Shown: piece by piece, positions 46,829-55,327 of the stretch | How the letters are laid out: every line of letters begins with the position of its first letter | Numbering within the stretch: position 1 is the first letter of the stretch | Source: Erythrobacteraceae bacterium | Lineage (GTDB): Bacteria > Pseudomonadota > Alphaproteobacteria > Sphingomonadales > Sphingomonadaceae | Assembly: GCA_027489065.1 (NCBI GenBank) | Contig: JAIYAM010000001.1 | Coordinates: 62,001 to 126,000, forward strand | Reading direction: 5' to 3' | DNA: 64,000 nucleotides | Translations under genes and position numbers: made by a program | Notes under the pieces: model-generated | Told to the model about the DNA's origin: nothing | Seen by the model: only the letters and a program-made list of their open reading frames with translations | Databases searched by the model: none

Positions 46829-48169
46829 TTACCTGAGACCGAGGATCGTATCGAACAGCTCGGCGGCGACCTGGATCACCCGGCTGTTCGCTTCGAAGGC
46901 TTGCTGGAGACGCACCAGATTGGCGGCCTCGGTGTCGAGATCGACTCCGGTCTCGCGCAGCAGTTCGGTCTCGGCGCTTTGGGCGACCACCTTGAGCCCG
47001 TCACTGCGGGTCTCGAGCGCGGAGACGCGGCTCGACAGGCCAAGCAGCAGAGTGTCGGCGCGGGTCACCGGCCCGTTGCCGGCACCCAGCGCGCCGAGCA
47101 GCGCCGCGAGGTTGGCCGTCTCGCGGCTCCCGGCGGGCGCGCCGGACGGCGCGGTCGCAAGCGAGGTAGCCGAAGTGAGCACGACGCTGATGTCGCCCGC
47201 ACCGGACCCGGCGAACAGCGGCTGCCCGGGCGAGCCGTCGGCGGCGGCGCCATTGCCCTGCGCCGTGTTGGCGATGCCGATCACCGAGAGCGCGATGGCG
47301 TCGAGATCGTTCTGAAGTCCTGCCATGCTCACCAGCGCGCTGGTGCGGCCCGCCATGGCTCCGCCCGAAGGCGCGAAACCGGTTCCCCCGACGGTGAAGC
47401 TGGCGGTGCCGTCGGCGGCGAAGGTGACTGAGAGCGTCTGCGCGGTCGCCCCGGTCACCAGCGCCACTGGCGGCGTGCCCGACAGCACGACGTCGGCGGT
47501 GCCATCGGCGTTGATCGTGGGCTGAAGCCCGAACTCCTCGGAGAGCTGGCGCAGCACCTTGTCGCGTGCGTCGAGCAGCCCTGCGCGGCCCGCCGTGCCC
47601 TCGCGCGCACCGACGAGGTCGGCGTTGATCGCCGCGAGCTCCTCGGCGCGTTCGTTCATGGTGAGCGTCTTGGCGCCCATTTCGGCCTGAACGAGCGAAC
47701 GGGCATTGGCGAGCGTGCCATTGGCGATGCGGAAATTGCCCGCCATCTTGCGCGCGCTCTCCAGCGCTGAAAGCCGCAGCGCCGGTTCGAGCGGGTTGTT
47801 CTGGAGGCGGGTGAGCGAAGCCTCAAAGTCGACGAGCCCGGCGTAGAGACCCGAATTCTCGATGGCGCTCTCGGCCTCGCGCATGGCGAAGAATTCCGAC
47901 TTTGCCGCCGACAGCGCAGAGGAGGCATCGCGGGCCTGACGCTGCACCAGCGCGCTCTCGGCGCGTTCGATCACGCCGGGGCGCACCCCGCCGAGCGAAT
48001 CCTGCGCATTCGTGCCGATGGAGCCGGTCATCACCAGCTCGCCCTGGGTCAGGGTGCGGCGCGAATAGTTGGGGTTCTCGGCATTGGCGACGTTCTGCGC
48101 CGTCAGCTCGAGGTTGCGGCGGGTGGCAGTGAGGCCCGAACGGCCGATGGTGAAGATCGCGGTGGGCAT
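46829..48169 (-). CDS. flgK: Hook-filament junction protein FlgK
   Basis: The 446-residue protein begins IFTIGRSGLTATRRNLELTA followed by QNVANAENPNYSRR, and ends LVRLQQAFEANSRVIQVAAE; both are hallmarks of FlgK (HAP1). It is about 100 residues shorter than the enterobacterial protein, losing part of the variable middle. The start overlaps the flgJ stop (TGATG). Confidence 0.92.
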   Translation of the reverse strand: MPTAIFTIGRSGLTATRRNLELTAQNVANAENPNYSRRTLTQGELVMTGSIGTNAQDSLGGVRPGVIERAESALVQRQARDASSALSAAKSEFFAMREAESAIENSGLYAGLVDFEASLTRLQNNPLEPALRLSALESARKMAGNFRIANGTLANARSLVQAEMGAKTLTMNERAEELAAINADLVGAREGTAGRAGLLDARDKVLRQLSEEFGLQPTINADGTADVVLSGTPPVALVTGATAQTLSVTFAADGTASFTVGGTGFAPSGGAMAGRTSALVSMAGLQNDLDAIALSVIGIANTAQGNGAAADGSPGQPLFAGSGAGDISVVLTSATSLATAPSGAPAGSRETANLAALLGALGAGNGPVTRADTLLLGLSSRVSALETRSDGLKVVAQSAETELLRETGVDLDTEAANLVRLQQAFEANSRVIQVAAELFDTILGLR

Positions 48170-48513
48170 CAGTTTTCCCCCTGAGCGCGTTCATGCGGTG
48201 GAAGGTATTGCGCAAGCTGTGCCTCGATGCTCCGGGCAAACCCGAAGGCACCGTTGGCGGCGGCGATTTCGGCGAAGTGGTCGTCCCGCATCGCCTCGAA
48301 CTGCTGGCGACCGCCGCCAGTCAGCGGGGTCTCCTCGGTGAAGGCCGAGGCGCGGGCGGTGGCGAGCATCTTGCGCACCATGATCGCCTCGAAGCCTTCG
48401 GCAGCCTTGCGCAGCGCAGCACGATCCGGAGAGAGGCCAGAGGCACCGGCCGCTTCCGAATGTGCCGCGCTGCTGGCTGCAACCGGGCCGGAAGGGGTCA
48501 CCGGCCCGGTCAC
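48169..48513 (-). CDS. flgJ: Rod-binding protein FlgJ, N-terminal domain only
   Basis: The 114-residue protein carries the rod-binding (Rod-binding/FlgJ-N) domain: LRKAAEGFEAIMVRKMLATA. It lacks the C-terminal muramidase found in enterobacterial FlgJ. The separate transglycosylase at 58040-59080 could supply the missing enzyme. A GTG start overlaps the flgI stop by three bases (GTGA). Confidence 0.87.
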   Translation of the reverse strand: MTGPVTPSGPVAASSAAHSEAAGASGLSPDRAALRKAAEGFEAIMVRKMLATARASAFTEETPLTGGGRQQFEAMRDDHFAEIAAANGAFGFARSIEAQLAQYLPPHERAQGEN

Positions 48514-49631
48514 AACACGATCATTTCGGCTTGCAGGCTGCCGGCCTGCTTGAGGCTTTCAAGGATCACGACCAGATCGGAGGCACCGACTCCGAGCAGG
48601 TTCAGCGCGTCGACGATCTCGGTGAGCGAGGCGGCGGCGGGCATATAGGCGACCCGGTCCGAGCGTTCCTCGATGGTGATGTCGCTGGATTCCTCCTGTG
48701 CGGTCTGTCCGCCGCTGAAGGGCGCCGGCTGGACGATTGCGGGGTTCTCGTCGATGCGGATCACCAGCTTTCCGTGGCTGACCGCGGCAGGCGCGAGGCG
48801 CACCGCATCGTTGATCACGACTGTGCCGGTGCGGCTGTTGACGATCACCTTCGCAGCGACCGGCGCAGGCGTGACGGCAAGCATCTCGATATCGGCCAGC
48901 ATCCCCGAGCGCAGGTCGTTGCCCTGTGGCAGGGCGAGCGCGATGCTCACCCCGTCGGCGATGCTGGCGATGCCCGGATAGCGGGTGTTGATCGCATCGC
49001 GCACCCGGGCCGCAGTGAGGAAATCGGCCTTGTGCAGGTTGAAGCGCAAGGTCGGCGAAAGGTCGAAACCCGTGGCAACCGCGCGTTCCACGCTGGCACC
49101 GTCGGCGATCCGTCCCACGGTCGCGACATTGACGCTCAGCTGCGAGCCGTCACGCCCGGTCACTCCGAGCCCGCCGACCGCGACATTGCCCTGCGCCATC
49201 GCGTAGATCTGCCCGTCCGCACCGTAGAGCGGGGTCAGGACCAGCGCTCCGCCGCGCAGGCTCGCGGCCTGGCCGAGGGTCGAGACGGTGATGTCGATGC
49301 GCTGGCCGGGCTTGGCGAAGGCGGGGAGCTCGGCGGTGACGATCACGGCGGCGGCGTTGCGCAGCACCGGGCTCACGCCCGGCGGCAGCGGCAGGCCGAG
49401 CCTCCCCGAGATCCCGCGCATCGCTTCGGTCGCGTATTCAAGCTGGTTGTCGCCGGTCCCCTGCAGACCGACGACGATGCCGTAGCCGGTCAGCTGGTTG
49501 GCACGCAGCCCCTCGAACTGGCCGAGATCGCGGATGCGCTCGGCCTGCGCGGGCATGGGGACCTGTCCTGCGATCACGGCGAGCAGCAGGTAGAGCAGCG
49601 GAGCGAGGATGCGGATGCGGGTGCGGTTCAT
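48510..49631 (-). CDS. flgI: Flagellar P-ring protein FlgI
   Basis: The 373-residue protein has a signal peptide ending at about AQA, then the FlgI hallmark ERIRDLGQFEGLRANQLTGY and GIVVGLQGTGDN. It forms the P-ring in the peptidoglycan layer, with FlgA as its chaperone. The family length is matched. flgH lies 13 bases upstream. Confidence 0.95.
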   Translation of the reverse strand: MNRTRIRILAPLLYLLLAVIAGQVPMPAQAERIRDLGQFEGLRANQLTGYGIVVGLQGTGDNQLEYATEAMRGISGRLGLPLPPGVSPVLRNAAAVIVTAELPAFAKPGQRIDITVSTLGQAASLRGGALVLTPLYGADGQIYAMAQGNVAVGGLGVTGRDGSQLSVNVATVGRIADGASVERAVATGFDLSPTLRFNLHKADFLTAARVRDAINTRYPGIASIADGVSIALALPQGNDLRSGMLADIEMLAVTPAPVAAKVIVNSRTGTVVINDAVRLAPAAVSHGKLVIRIDENPAIVQPAPFSGGQTAQEESSDITIEERSDRVAYMPAAASLTEIVDALNLLGVGASDLVVILESLKQAGSLQAEMIVL

Positions 49632-49644
49632 GGCTCTCCCCTCC

Positions 49645-50355
49645 TCAGAACGGCGAGACGAAGTTGAAGAAGCGGCTCAGCCAGCCCGGCCGGCTCGCCT
49701 GCTGCACCGCGCCTTTGCCCGAATAGATGATCCGCGCATTGGCGACCTGCGAGGAGGCGAGACGGTTGTCGCTGTCGATGTCGACCAGCCGGACGCGGCC
49801 GGCGAACTGCACCCATTCGTCGCCCTGGCTGAACATCATCTGCTTTTCTCCGACCACTTCGGCGGTGCCGTTGGGGTAGATGGCGGCAATCGTGACCGCG
49901 ACCGCGCCGTTGAGGCGGCTTTGCTGCCCGGCATTGCCCGAGCCGTTGAACGACCCTTCGGCGGCGGCTTTAAGAGCTTCGGGATCGAGGAAATCGAGCG
50001 GGCCCTTGGTGGGCGGGGTGATCCCGAAGCTGCCTTCGCGGCTCGTCTTTCCGGTGGTGCTCTTGGACGTGGTGGTCGCTTCGGTGAGGACAATCGTCAC
50101 CATGTCGCCGAGCGCCCTTGCGCGGGTGCCCGTGACGAGCCCGGCATAGCCGTTGCCGGCCTGAAAGATCGCGCCCGTGCTCGCGGGCTGGGGCGCAAGC
50201 GGAGCCGCCGCGAAGGGATCGCCTGCGTTCGCCACGGTCAGCGCGGCTCCCGGCGGCGGCGGCGCGGTGAAGCCCGGCTGCGGCCCCTTGCCGCCGCCCA
50301 TGCAGGCGGCAAGGCACAGCGGCCCGGCCAGAACGAAAAGGGTGCGACCCGTCAT
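49645..50355 (-). CDS. flgH: Flagellar L-ring lipoprotein FlgH
   Basis: The ATG at 50355, behind GAGGAAG, gives 236 residues. The signal peptide ends in a lipobox (LAACM). The C-terminal half holds the FlgH blocks GDMVTIVLTEATTTSKST and NGTAEVVGEKQMMFSQGDEW. FlgH forms the L-ring in the outer membrane. A GTG at 50367 is an alternative start that would lengthen the charged N-terminus. Confidence 0.94.
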   Translation of the reverse strand: MTGRTLFVLAGPLCLAACMGGGKGPQPGFTAPPPPGAALTVANAGDPFAAAPLAPQPASTGAIFQAGNGYAGLVTGTRARALGDMVTIVLTEATTTSKSTTGKTSREGSFGITPPTKGPLDFLDPEALKAAAEGSFNGSGNAGQQSRLNGAVAVTIAAIYPNGTAEVVGEKQMMFSQGDEWVQFAGRVRLVDIDSDNRLASSQVANARIIYSGKGAVQQASRPGWLSRFFNFVSPF

Positions 50356-50363
50356 CCGCTTCC

Positions 50364-51155
50364 TCACAGCGTCTGATTGGCGTTGCGCAGCATCTCGTCG
50401 ACCGCGCTCACCATCTTGGAGTTGATCTCGTAGGCGCGCTGGGTCTCGATCATCTCGACCAGCTCCTCGACGACATTGACGTTCGAGCCTTCGAGCATGC
50501 CCTGCCGCACCTGCCCGCGCCCGTTCTCGCCGGCGAGGCCGACCTCGGCCGGGCCGGACGCGGCGGTCTCTACGAGGAAGTTGTCGCCGACCGCCCTGAG
50601 CCCGGCCGGATTGACGAAGCTGGCGATCTGGAGCTGGCCGAGCAGGGTCGGCTCGGCCTGGCCCTGGGCCACCGCGCTCACCGTCCCGTCGGGGGCAATG
50701 GTGATCGACTGCGATCCGGGCGGGATCTGGATCGGCGGCTGGAGGGCATAACCTTGCGCGGTGATCAGCGTGCCGTCGTTCGACAGCGTGAAGTTGCCCG
50801 CGCGGGTGAAGCCCGGCTGGCCGCCGCCCGGCAGCTCGACCTGAAAGAAGCCGTCCCCGTCCAAAGCGATGTCGAGACGGTTGCCGGTCGTGTTGAGGGT
50901 GCCCTGGGTCTGGATGCGGCTGGTGCCCTGCACCTGCACCCCGGTGCCGAGGTTGAGCCCGACGGCAAAGGCGGTCTGCCCGGTCGAGGCCTGCCCGGCG
51001 GTGCGCTGCTCCTGATAGGCGAGGGTCGCGAAGTCGACGCGGTCGCGCTTGAAGCCGGTGGTGCCGATGTTGGCGAGGTTGTTGGCGATGACACGCATCC
51101 GCGCGTCCTGGGCCTCGAGCCCGGTGCGGGCGACGTGAAGGGCGGAGGTGGGCAT
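50364..51155 (-). CDS. flgG: Flagellar distal rod protein FlgG
   Basis: The 263-residue protein has the N-terminal rod/hook motif ALHVARTGLEAQDARMRVIA and C-terminal NVNVVEELVEMIETQRAYEI. It also has the DFATLAYQEQRTAG stretch that distinguishes the distal rod protein FlgG. It is full length. It lies between flgF and flgH as usual. Confidence 0.95.
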   Translation of the reverse strand: MPTSALHVARTGLEAQDARMRVIANNLANIGTTGFKRDRVDFATLAYQEQRTAGQASTGQTAFAVGLNLGTGVQVQGTSRIQTQGTLNTTGNRLDIALDGDGFFQVELPGGGQPGFTRAGNFTLSNDGTLITAQGYALQPPIQIPPGSQSITIAPDGTVSAVAQGQAEPTLLGQLQIASFVNPAGLRAVGDNFLVETAASGPAEVGLAGENGRGQVRQGMLEGSNVNVVEELVEMIETQRAYEINSKMVSAVDEMLRNANQTL

Positions 51156-51184
51156 GGGTCAGGTCTCCTGTGGAAATGAAGGGG

Positions 51185-51943
51185 TCAGCGCAGCGACATC
51201 AGGCCGCTGCCGGCTTCGTCGAGCTCGCCCGCGGTGGCGATCACCCGCGCGCGCTGTTCGAAGGCGCGCTGCGCCTCGACCATCTGCACGAGCGTGTCGG
51301 CGGTTTCGACATTGGACATCTCGAGCGCGCCCGGGGTGAGGCGCGCGGTCGGATCGGGGGGCAGCACACCGGTCCCGCCACTCGCGGCCGGCACTTTCAG
51401 GAACCCGTCGATCCCCTTGGCGAGCGGGCTGCCTTCGGGATTGACCAGCCGGATGCGGTCGATCGGCTCTGCGGCCGCGCCTGGTGCGGTCGGATCGCGG
51501 CCCAGCACCGTTCCGTCGGCGGCGATTGCAAGGATGAAACCCGGCGGCACCGTGATCGGCGCGCCGCTTTCGCCCAGCACGGCAAGGCCGTCACCGTTCT
51601 CGAGCACGCCGGAGGCTGCGACCCGAAGGTCGCCGCGGCGCGAATAAACCTCGTCCTGACGGTCGGGCGACTGGAGCGCGATCAGCGCCTTGCCCTCCAT
51701 CGCGACGTCGAGCGCGTTGCCGGTCGGCACCGTGCGGGCCGCGGCCATGTCCGCTCCGCGCACATTGCCGCGCGCCAACGCCCGGGCCTCCAGCGAGCCG
51801 TCCTTGAGCGTCGCCGAGGTGACCGCGAAGATTTCCTGGCGGAAGCCCGGCGTCGAGGCGTTGGCGAGATTGTTCGCCACGACCCGCTGCCGGTCCATCG
51901 CCGCGTTCATCGCGGTCATCGCGGTGTAGATCAGCCGGTCCAT
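51185..51943 (-). CDS. flgF: Flagellar proximal rod protein FlgF
   Basis: The 252-residue protein begins MDRLIYTAMTAMNAAMDRQR, typical of FlgF, and ends ALEMSNVETADTLVQMVEAQ. It is a rod protein assembled between MS ring and FlgG. It is full length and follows flgE by four bases. Confidence 0.93.
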   Translation of the reverse strand: MDRLIYTAMTAMNAAMDRQRVVANNLANASTPGFRQEIFAVTSATLKDGSLEARALARGNVRGADMAAARTVPTGNALDVAMEGKALIALQSPDRQDEVYSRRGDLRVAASGVLENGDGLAVLGESGAPITVPPGFILAIAADGTVLGRDPTAPGAAAEPIDRIRLVNPEGSPLAKGIDGFLKVPAASGGTGVLPPDPTARLTPGALEMSNVETADTLVQMVEAQRAFEQRARVIATAGELDEAGSGLMSLR

Positions 51944-51947
51944 CGCC

Positions 51948-52760
51948 TTACGAACGCAGGTTCAGGACGGTCTGCGAGATCTGCGTGGCGGTATCGATGG
52001 CCTTGGCATTGGCCTGGAAATTGCGCTGCGCGGTGAGCAGCGAGACCATTTCCTCGGCGAGATCGACGTTGGAGCGCTCGAGCGCGCCGCTGATCATCTT
52101 GCCGTAGGTGCCGATGCCTGGGTTGCCGAACACCGCCGCGCCGGAATCCCCGGTCGCCTGCCACTTGGTTTGTCCGGCCGAGCGCAGGCCATTGGGGGCC
52201 GGGAAGCTCGCCAGCGCGACCTGACCGATCGGCTGGGTGCTGCCGTCGGCATAGGCCGCGATGATGATCCCGCGTACGTCGATCGTGACGTTGGCGAGGG
52301 TCACGCCGGCCGCATTGGTGATCGGCACGTCGACATCGGCGGGCGTTGTCGAGGTCGGGAGACCGGCGGCGTCGACCGGATAGCCCTGAAGACGGTTGCC
52401 CCAGGAATCCTCGAGCTCGCCCGCAGCGGTCAGGCGGAAATTGCCGTTGCGGGTGTAGGAGACCTGCCCCGAGAACGGGTTGGAGAGCGCAAAGAACCCG
52501 TCGCCGTCGATCGCGAGATCCAGCGAGCGCCCGGTCTGTTCAAGCGGGCCGAGCACGAAGTCCTGGGTGATCCCGGCGACGGTCGAGCCGATGCCCGGGC
52601 TGCGGCGCGGATCGGTCGAGGAGCCGGTGGCGACGAGATCGGCGAACTGCACCGAGCTCTTCTTGAAGCCCACCGTCTCGGCATTGGCGATGTTGTGGGC
52701 AATGACGCGCAGGTCGGTTTCGGCGTTCTTGAGGCCGGACAAGGAAGTGAAGAAAGACAT
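51948..52760 (-). CDS. flgE: Flagellar hook protein FlgE, short form
   Basis: The 270-residue protein starts FFTSLSGLKNAETDLRVIAH with NIANAETVGFKKS, and ends SNVDLAEEMVSLLTAQRNFQ, both FlgE hallmarks. Hook proteins are usually about 400 residues or more; the outer D2-like domain is largely absent here. It lies after a similarly shortened flgD, which encodes the hook cap. The frame is clean with no sign of an internal break, so a genuinely minimal hook subunit is likely. Confidence 0.88.
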   Translation of the reverse strand: MSFFTSLSGLKNAETDLRVIAHNIANAETVGFKKSSVQFADLVATGSSTDPRRSPGIGSTVAGITQDFVLGPLEQTGRSLDLAIDGDGFFALSNPFSGQVSYTRNGNFRLTAAGELEDSWGNRLQGYPVDAAGLPTSTTPADVDVPITNAAGVTLANVTIDVRGIIIAAYADGSTQPIGQVALASFPAPNGLRSAGQTKWQATGDSGAAVFGNPGIGTYGKMISGALERSNVDLAEEMVSLLTAQRNFQANAKAIDTATQISQTVLNLRS

Positions 52761-52800
52761 GGGGGACGATCCTTTCTGGTGGGGGTCGGAGAGAAGGCAA

Positions 52801-53106
52801 TCAGGCCGGCGGCAGGCGGCGCGCGGTCGCCTCCTGCGCGGAGATCAGCCGGTCGAGCTTGGCCGAGATCTCCTCGAGCGTCGCGCCGCTCTCGGTGGTC
52901 GCGGCGAGCGCCGAGAACTGCGCCATCTGCGCCAGCATCGCCTGATTGTCGGTGGGCGCGAGCGGATCCTGCTGGGAGAGCTGCGTGGTCAGCAGCCGCA
53001 GGAAATCGGCCTGGCCGAGCGATTGCGTGGCGCCCTTCAGCCTGGAGGGCGTGTTGAGCCGGTCGAGCGTCGTCTGCGCGGCCGGGGAGATCGAAGTCGT
53101 GTCCAT
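52801..53106 (-). CDS. flgD: Hook-cap protein FlgD, short form (N-terminal domain only)
   Basis: The 101-residue protein contains the FlgD N-terminal export/assembly motif LGQADFLRLLTTQLSQQDPL and the helical QMAQFSALAATTES segment. It stops where the Tudor/Ig-like domains should begin; usual FlgD proteins exceed 200 residues. The 40 bases before flgE hold only a ribosome site, so no lost C-terminal half is visible downstream. It should still guide hook assembly. Confidence 0.87.
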   Translation of the reverse strand: MDTTSISPAAQTTLDRLNTPSRLKGATQSLGQADFLRLLTTQLSQQDPLAPTDNQAMLAQMAQFSALAATTESGATLEEISAKLDRLISAQEATARRLPPA

Positions 53107-53108
53107 GA

Positions 53109-53519
53109 TTACTGGCTCCTCAGGGTTTCGAGCATCAATTGCTTGGCGGTCTGCAGCGCCTGGACCAGGTTCTGGTACTGGCGGGCGCTCTCCATGATCT
53201 CGATCATCTCGGCGGTCTCATCGACCGGGGCCTCCCAGACATTGCCGTCCTTGTCGGCGAGCGGGTGGCCGGGATCGTGGCGCTTGGTCGGCGCGGTATC
53301 GGCCCGCACGAGACCGCTGGTCGTGACCCCGGCGAGGCCCGAAGCCCGGTCGAGTTCGACGGCAAAGACCGCGCGGATCGGGCGGTAGGCACCCTCCTCG
53401 GTGGAGGAGACGGAGCCGGCGTTGGCGAGGTTCGAGGTCGCCGCGTTCATGCGCACCATCTGCGCGCTCATCGCGCGGGTGGTCATGGAGAACAGCGTGG
53501 AAGGGGTCTGGTCGGGCAT
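53109..53519 (-). CDS. flgC: Flagellar proximal rod protein FlgC
   Basis: The 136-residue protein starts TLFSMTTRAMSAQMVRMNAA with SNLANAGSVSS and ends MIEIMESARQYQNLVQALQT, both FlgC features. The ATG at 53519 lies six bases after the flgB stop; longer upstream frame is only overlap. FlgC is a rod subunit just above FliE/FlgB. Confidence 0.94.
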   Translation of the reverse strand: MPDQTPSTLFSMTTRAMSAQMVRMNAATSNLANAGSVSSTEEGAYRPIRAVFAVELDRASGLAGVTTSGLVRADTAPTKRHDPGHPLADKDGNVWEAPVDETAEMIEIMESARQYQNLVQALQTAKQLMLETLRSQ

Positions 53520-53524
53520 CGCCG

Positions 53525-53881
53525 TCACTCGCCCTTCAGCGCGCGGGTGATGGTGCTCACCCGGCCCTGCACGAAGCTGAGCGTCGCCGAATAGGCCACC
53601 GCGTTCTCGGCGAAGGCGACCTGTTCGCGGTTCAATTCGACCGTGTTGCCGTCCAGCGAGGGCATGGTCGGCCGGCGATAGAGCATGCGGGCATCGCCGC
53701 CCCCGGCGGTGGTCACACCGCGCGCACGCGCCAGCCGGGCGTCGAGCGCAGCATTGAAGTCGATGTCGCGGGCCTTGAAACCGGGCGTTGCCGCATTGGC
53801 GATGTTCGATGCGATCACCCCCATGCGTTCGGAACGCAGGGTCAGCGCGGCGCCGTGAATCCCGAAAAGTCGCTCGTTCAT
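53525..53881 (-). CDS. flgB: Flagellar proximal rod protein FlgB
   Basis: The 118-residue protein shows the FlgB signature GVIASNIANAATPGFKARDIDF. It heads the flgBCDEFGHIJKL-motAB operon. A sigma-54 promoter at 53938-53953 lies 57 bases upstream on the same strand. The ATG follows CAGGAGGCC. Confidence 0.95.
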   Translation of the reverse strand: MNERLFGIHGAALTLRSERMGVIASNIANAATPGFKARDIDFNAALDARLARARGVTTAGGGDARMLYRRPTMPSLDGNTVELNREQVAFAENAVAYSATLSFVQGRVSTITRALKGE

Positions 53882-53937
53882 GCCAGGGCCTCCTGTCAGC
53901 AGCAGCGGGACGGGCCCGCAGGTTCGCCGGCATGGAC

Positions 53938-53953
53938 AGCAGGAAGCGTGCCA
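53938..53953 (-). promoter_or_regulatory. Sigma-54 promoter of the flgB operon
   Basis: On the minus strand TGGCACGCTTCCTGCT matches the -24/-12 consensus TGGCACG-N4-TTGCW, with exactly ten bases between GG and GC and one mismatch (C for T). It is 57 bases before flgB. The FlbD-like activator is the expected partner. Confidence 0.82.
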
Positions 53954-54096
53954 AACCGGCGGAGACGGTGGCGGTCAGGGCGGCGCACTTGCCATTCTCC
54001 CGCCGTGGCTGCGCGGGCGGCGGCAGGCTTTTGCCGGATGGCGGGCGCAGGCCGGGCAAAGCCGTGCCGCATCAACCCGTAGTGCGGCGGCCAAGG

Positions 54097-54127
54097 CTTA
54101 ATTGCCCTGCCCCCGGGTCGTTCTCGC
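54097..54127 (+). promoter_or_regulatory. FliA-type promoter candidate of the second stator pair
   Basis: CTTAA (54097-54101), 16 bases, then TCGTTCTCGC. The final nine bases CGTTCTCGC are identical to those before flgM at the same spacing. The downstream ATG is 32 bases away, as for flgM. Confidence 0.6.
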
Positions 54128-54158
54128 TTCTCGCAAACCAGCCTTTGGGGGACCCGCC

Positions 54159-54836
54159 ATGCCGCATACCTTGTCTGCCCTGATCGATCCGGGCGCGCTC
54201 GCGATCGTGGTCGCCGGGACGGTGCTCGCCACGGTCGCGCGCTGCGGCTGGCAGGATTTCGGCGCGGCCTTGCGGGCGGCGGCACGGTTGCTGCGGCGCG
54301 GTTTCCAGCGCGAGGCCAACCGCCGCGCGCTCGCGCTGGCGGTGAGCGCGATCGCACGTGACGGCCAGCGCCGCGCCGATCCGGCGCTGCCGCCGGACCG
54401 CGCGCTCGGGCTGATGCTCGAAACCTACCTGCGCCACGGCACGCTCGAGGCGGTCGGGCAGATCCGCCGCTCCGAACGCGCGCTCGACGAGGCGCGGCGG
54501 GTCGGCGCGGCGCAGGTCTTCGGCTGGGCGGGCGAACTCGCCCCGGTGCTGGGCCTGATCGGCACGCTGTACGGCCTCGCCCAGCTCGCCCCGCAGGAAG
54601 GCATCGGCAACACCGTCGCCGTGATCATGACCGCAGTGTCGACCGCAGTGCTGACATCGCTGTACGGCGCGCTGCTCGCGCACCTCGTCTGCCACCCGCT
54701 GGCCAGCGCAATCGAGCGGCGCGGGGCCGCCGACGAGCGTGAGCGCGAATCGCTGGCCGACTGGTTCACCGCGCAGATCGATCGCACCGATCCGGGCGAG
54801 CAGGCGCGACGCGCGCATCTCAGGGGCGTTGCATGA
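54159..54836 (+). CDS. Second MotA/TolQ/ExbB-like proton-channel protein
   Basis: The 225-residue protein has four predicted membrane helices and the MotA/ExbB channel motif GELAPVLGLIGTLYGLAQLA with its proline. TAVLTSLYGALLAHLVCHPL follows, closest to MotA. The cytoplasmic loop is shorter than in MotA. It overlaps the next gene, a short MotB-like protein. With true MotAB at 44089-45880, this is an additional stator-like unit in the same locus. It may power a second stator or another energy-coupled machine. Confidence 0.75.
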   Translation: MPHTLSALIDPGALAIVVAGTVLATVARCGWQDFGAALRAAARLLRRGFQREANRRALALAVSAIARDGQRRADPALPPDRALGLMLETYLRHGTLEAVGQIRRSERALDEARRVGAAQVFGWAGELAPVLGLIGTLYGLAQLAPQEGIGNTVAVIMTAVSTAVLTSLYGALLAHLVCHPLASAIERRGAADERERESLADWFTAQIDRTDPGEQARRAHLRGVA

Positions 54837-55306
54837 GCGGCGCCACCTCGCCCTCTCCGGCGAGAGGGGCGCGCGCCGGGCATGGCTGGCAACTGATCTT
54901 CGCCGATCTCGCGCTGATCCTGTTCCTGCTGACCCTCTCGGCGCTTCCCGCTGCCGAGGCCGAGAGCGGGCGAAGGCTCGCCGACAGCGAGGCGAGTGAG
55001 CGCGATGCACGAGGCATGCCGCGGCCCGAGGTGGCTCCGGCACAGGCGCTCTACCGCGCGGTGCCGGGCGGGCCGGGGCTGGGTGCGTGGCTCGCCGCCC
55101 AGCAGCCCGACCCGCGCACCACGCTGACGATCTTCGCGACCCATAGGGCGGGCGACGAGGCGCAGGCCTGGGCGCGGGCCGAGGCGCTTGCCGCCGAGGC
55201 ACGCGCCGCCGGCACGCGGGTGCGCACGATCATCACCGCGGGGGACACACCGGACCTCTACGCCAGCCTCGCCTATGACGAGCCGGTGGCGGACCCTGCC
55301 CGCTGA
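54833..55306 (+). CDS. Short MotB/ExbD-like partner lacking a recognisable OmpA domain
   Basis: The 157-residue protein has one membrane helix, GHGWQLIFADLALILFLLTL, with Asp25 placed like the proton-carrying Asp of MotB. After it comes a soluble part of about 110 residues without the peptidoglycan-binding motifs of MotB; TTLTIFATHRAGDEAQAWA may be a degenerate OmpA-like strand-helix. It overlaps the MotA-like gene by four bases, so they form a pair. It could not anchor to the wall in the usual way. Confidence 0.65.
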   Translation: MSGATSPSPARGARAGHGWQLIFADLALILFLLTLSALPAAEAESGRRLADSEASERDARGMPRPEVAPAQALYRAVPGGPGLGAWLAAQQPDPRTTLTIFATHRAGDEAQAWARAEALAAEARAAGTRVRTIITAGDTPDLYASLAYDEPVADPAR

Positions 55307-55327
55307 GCCTTCCTCAAGGTCCGTGTT

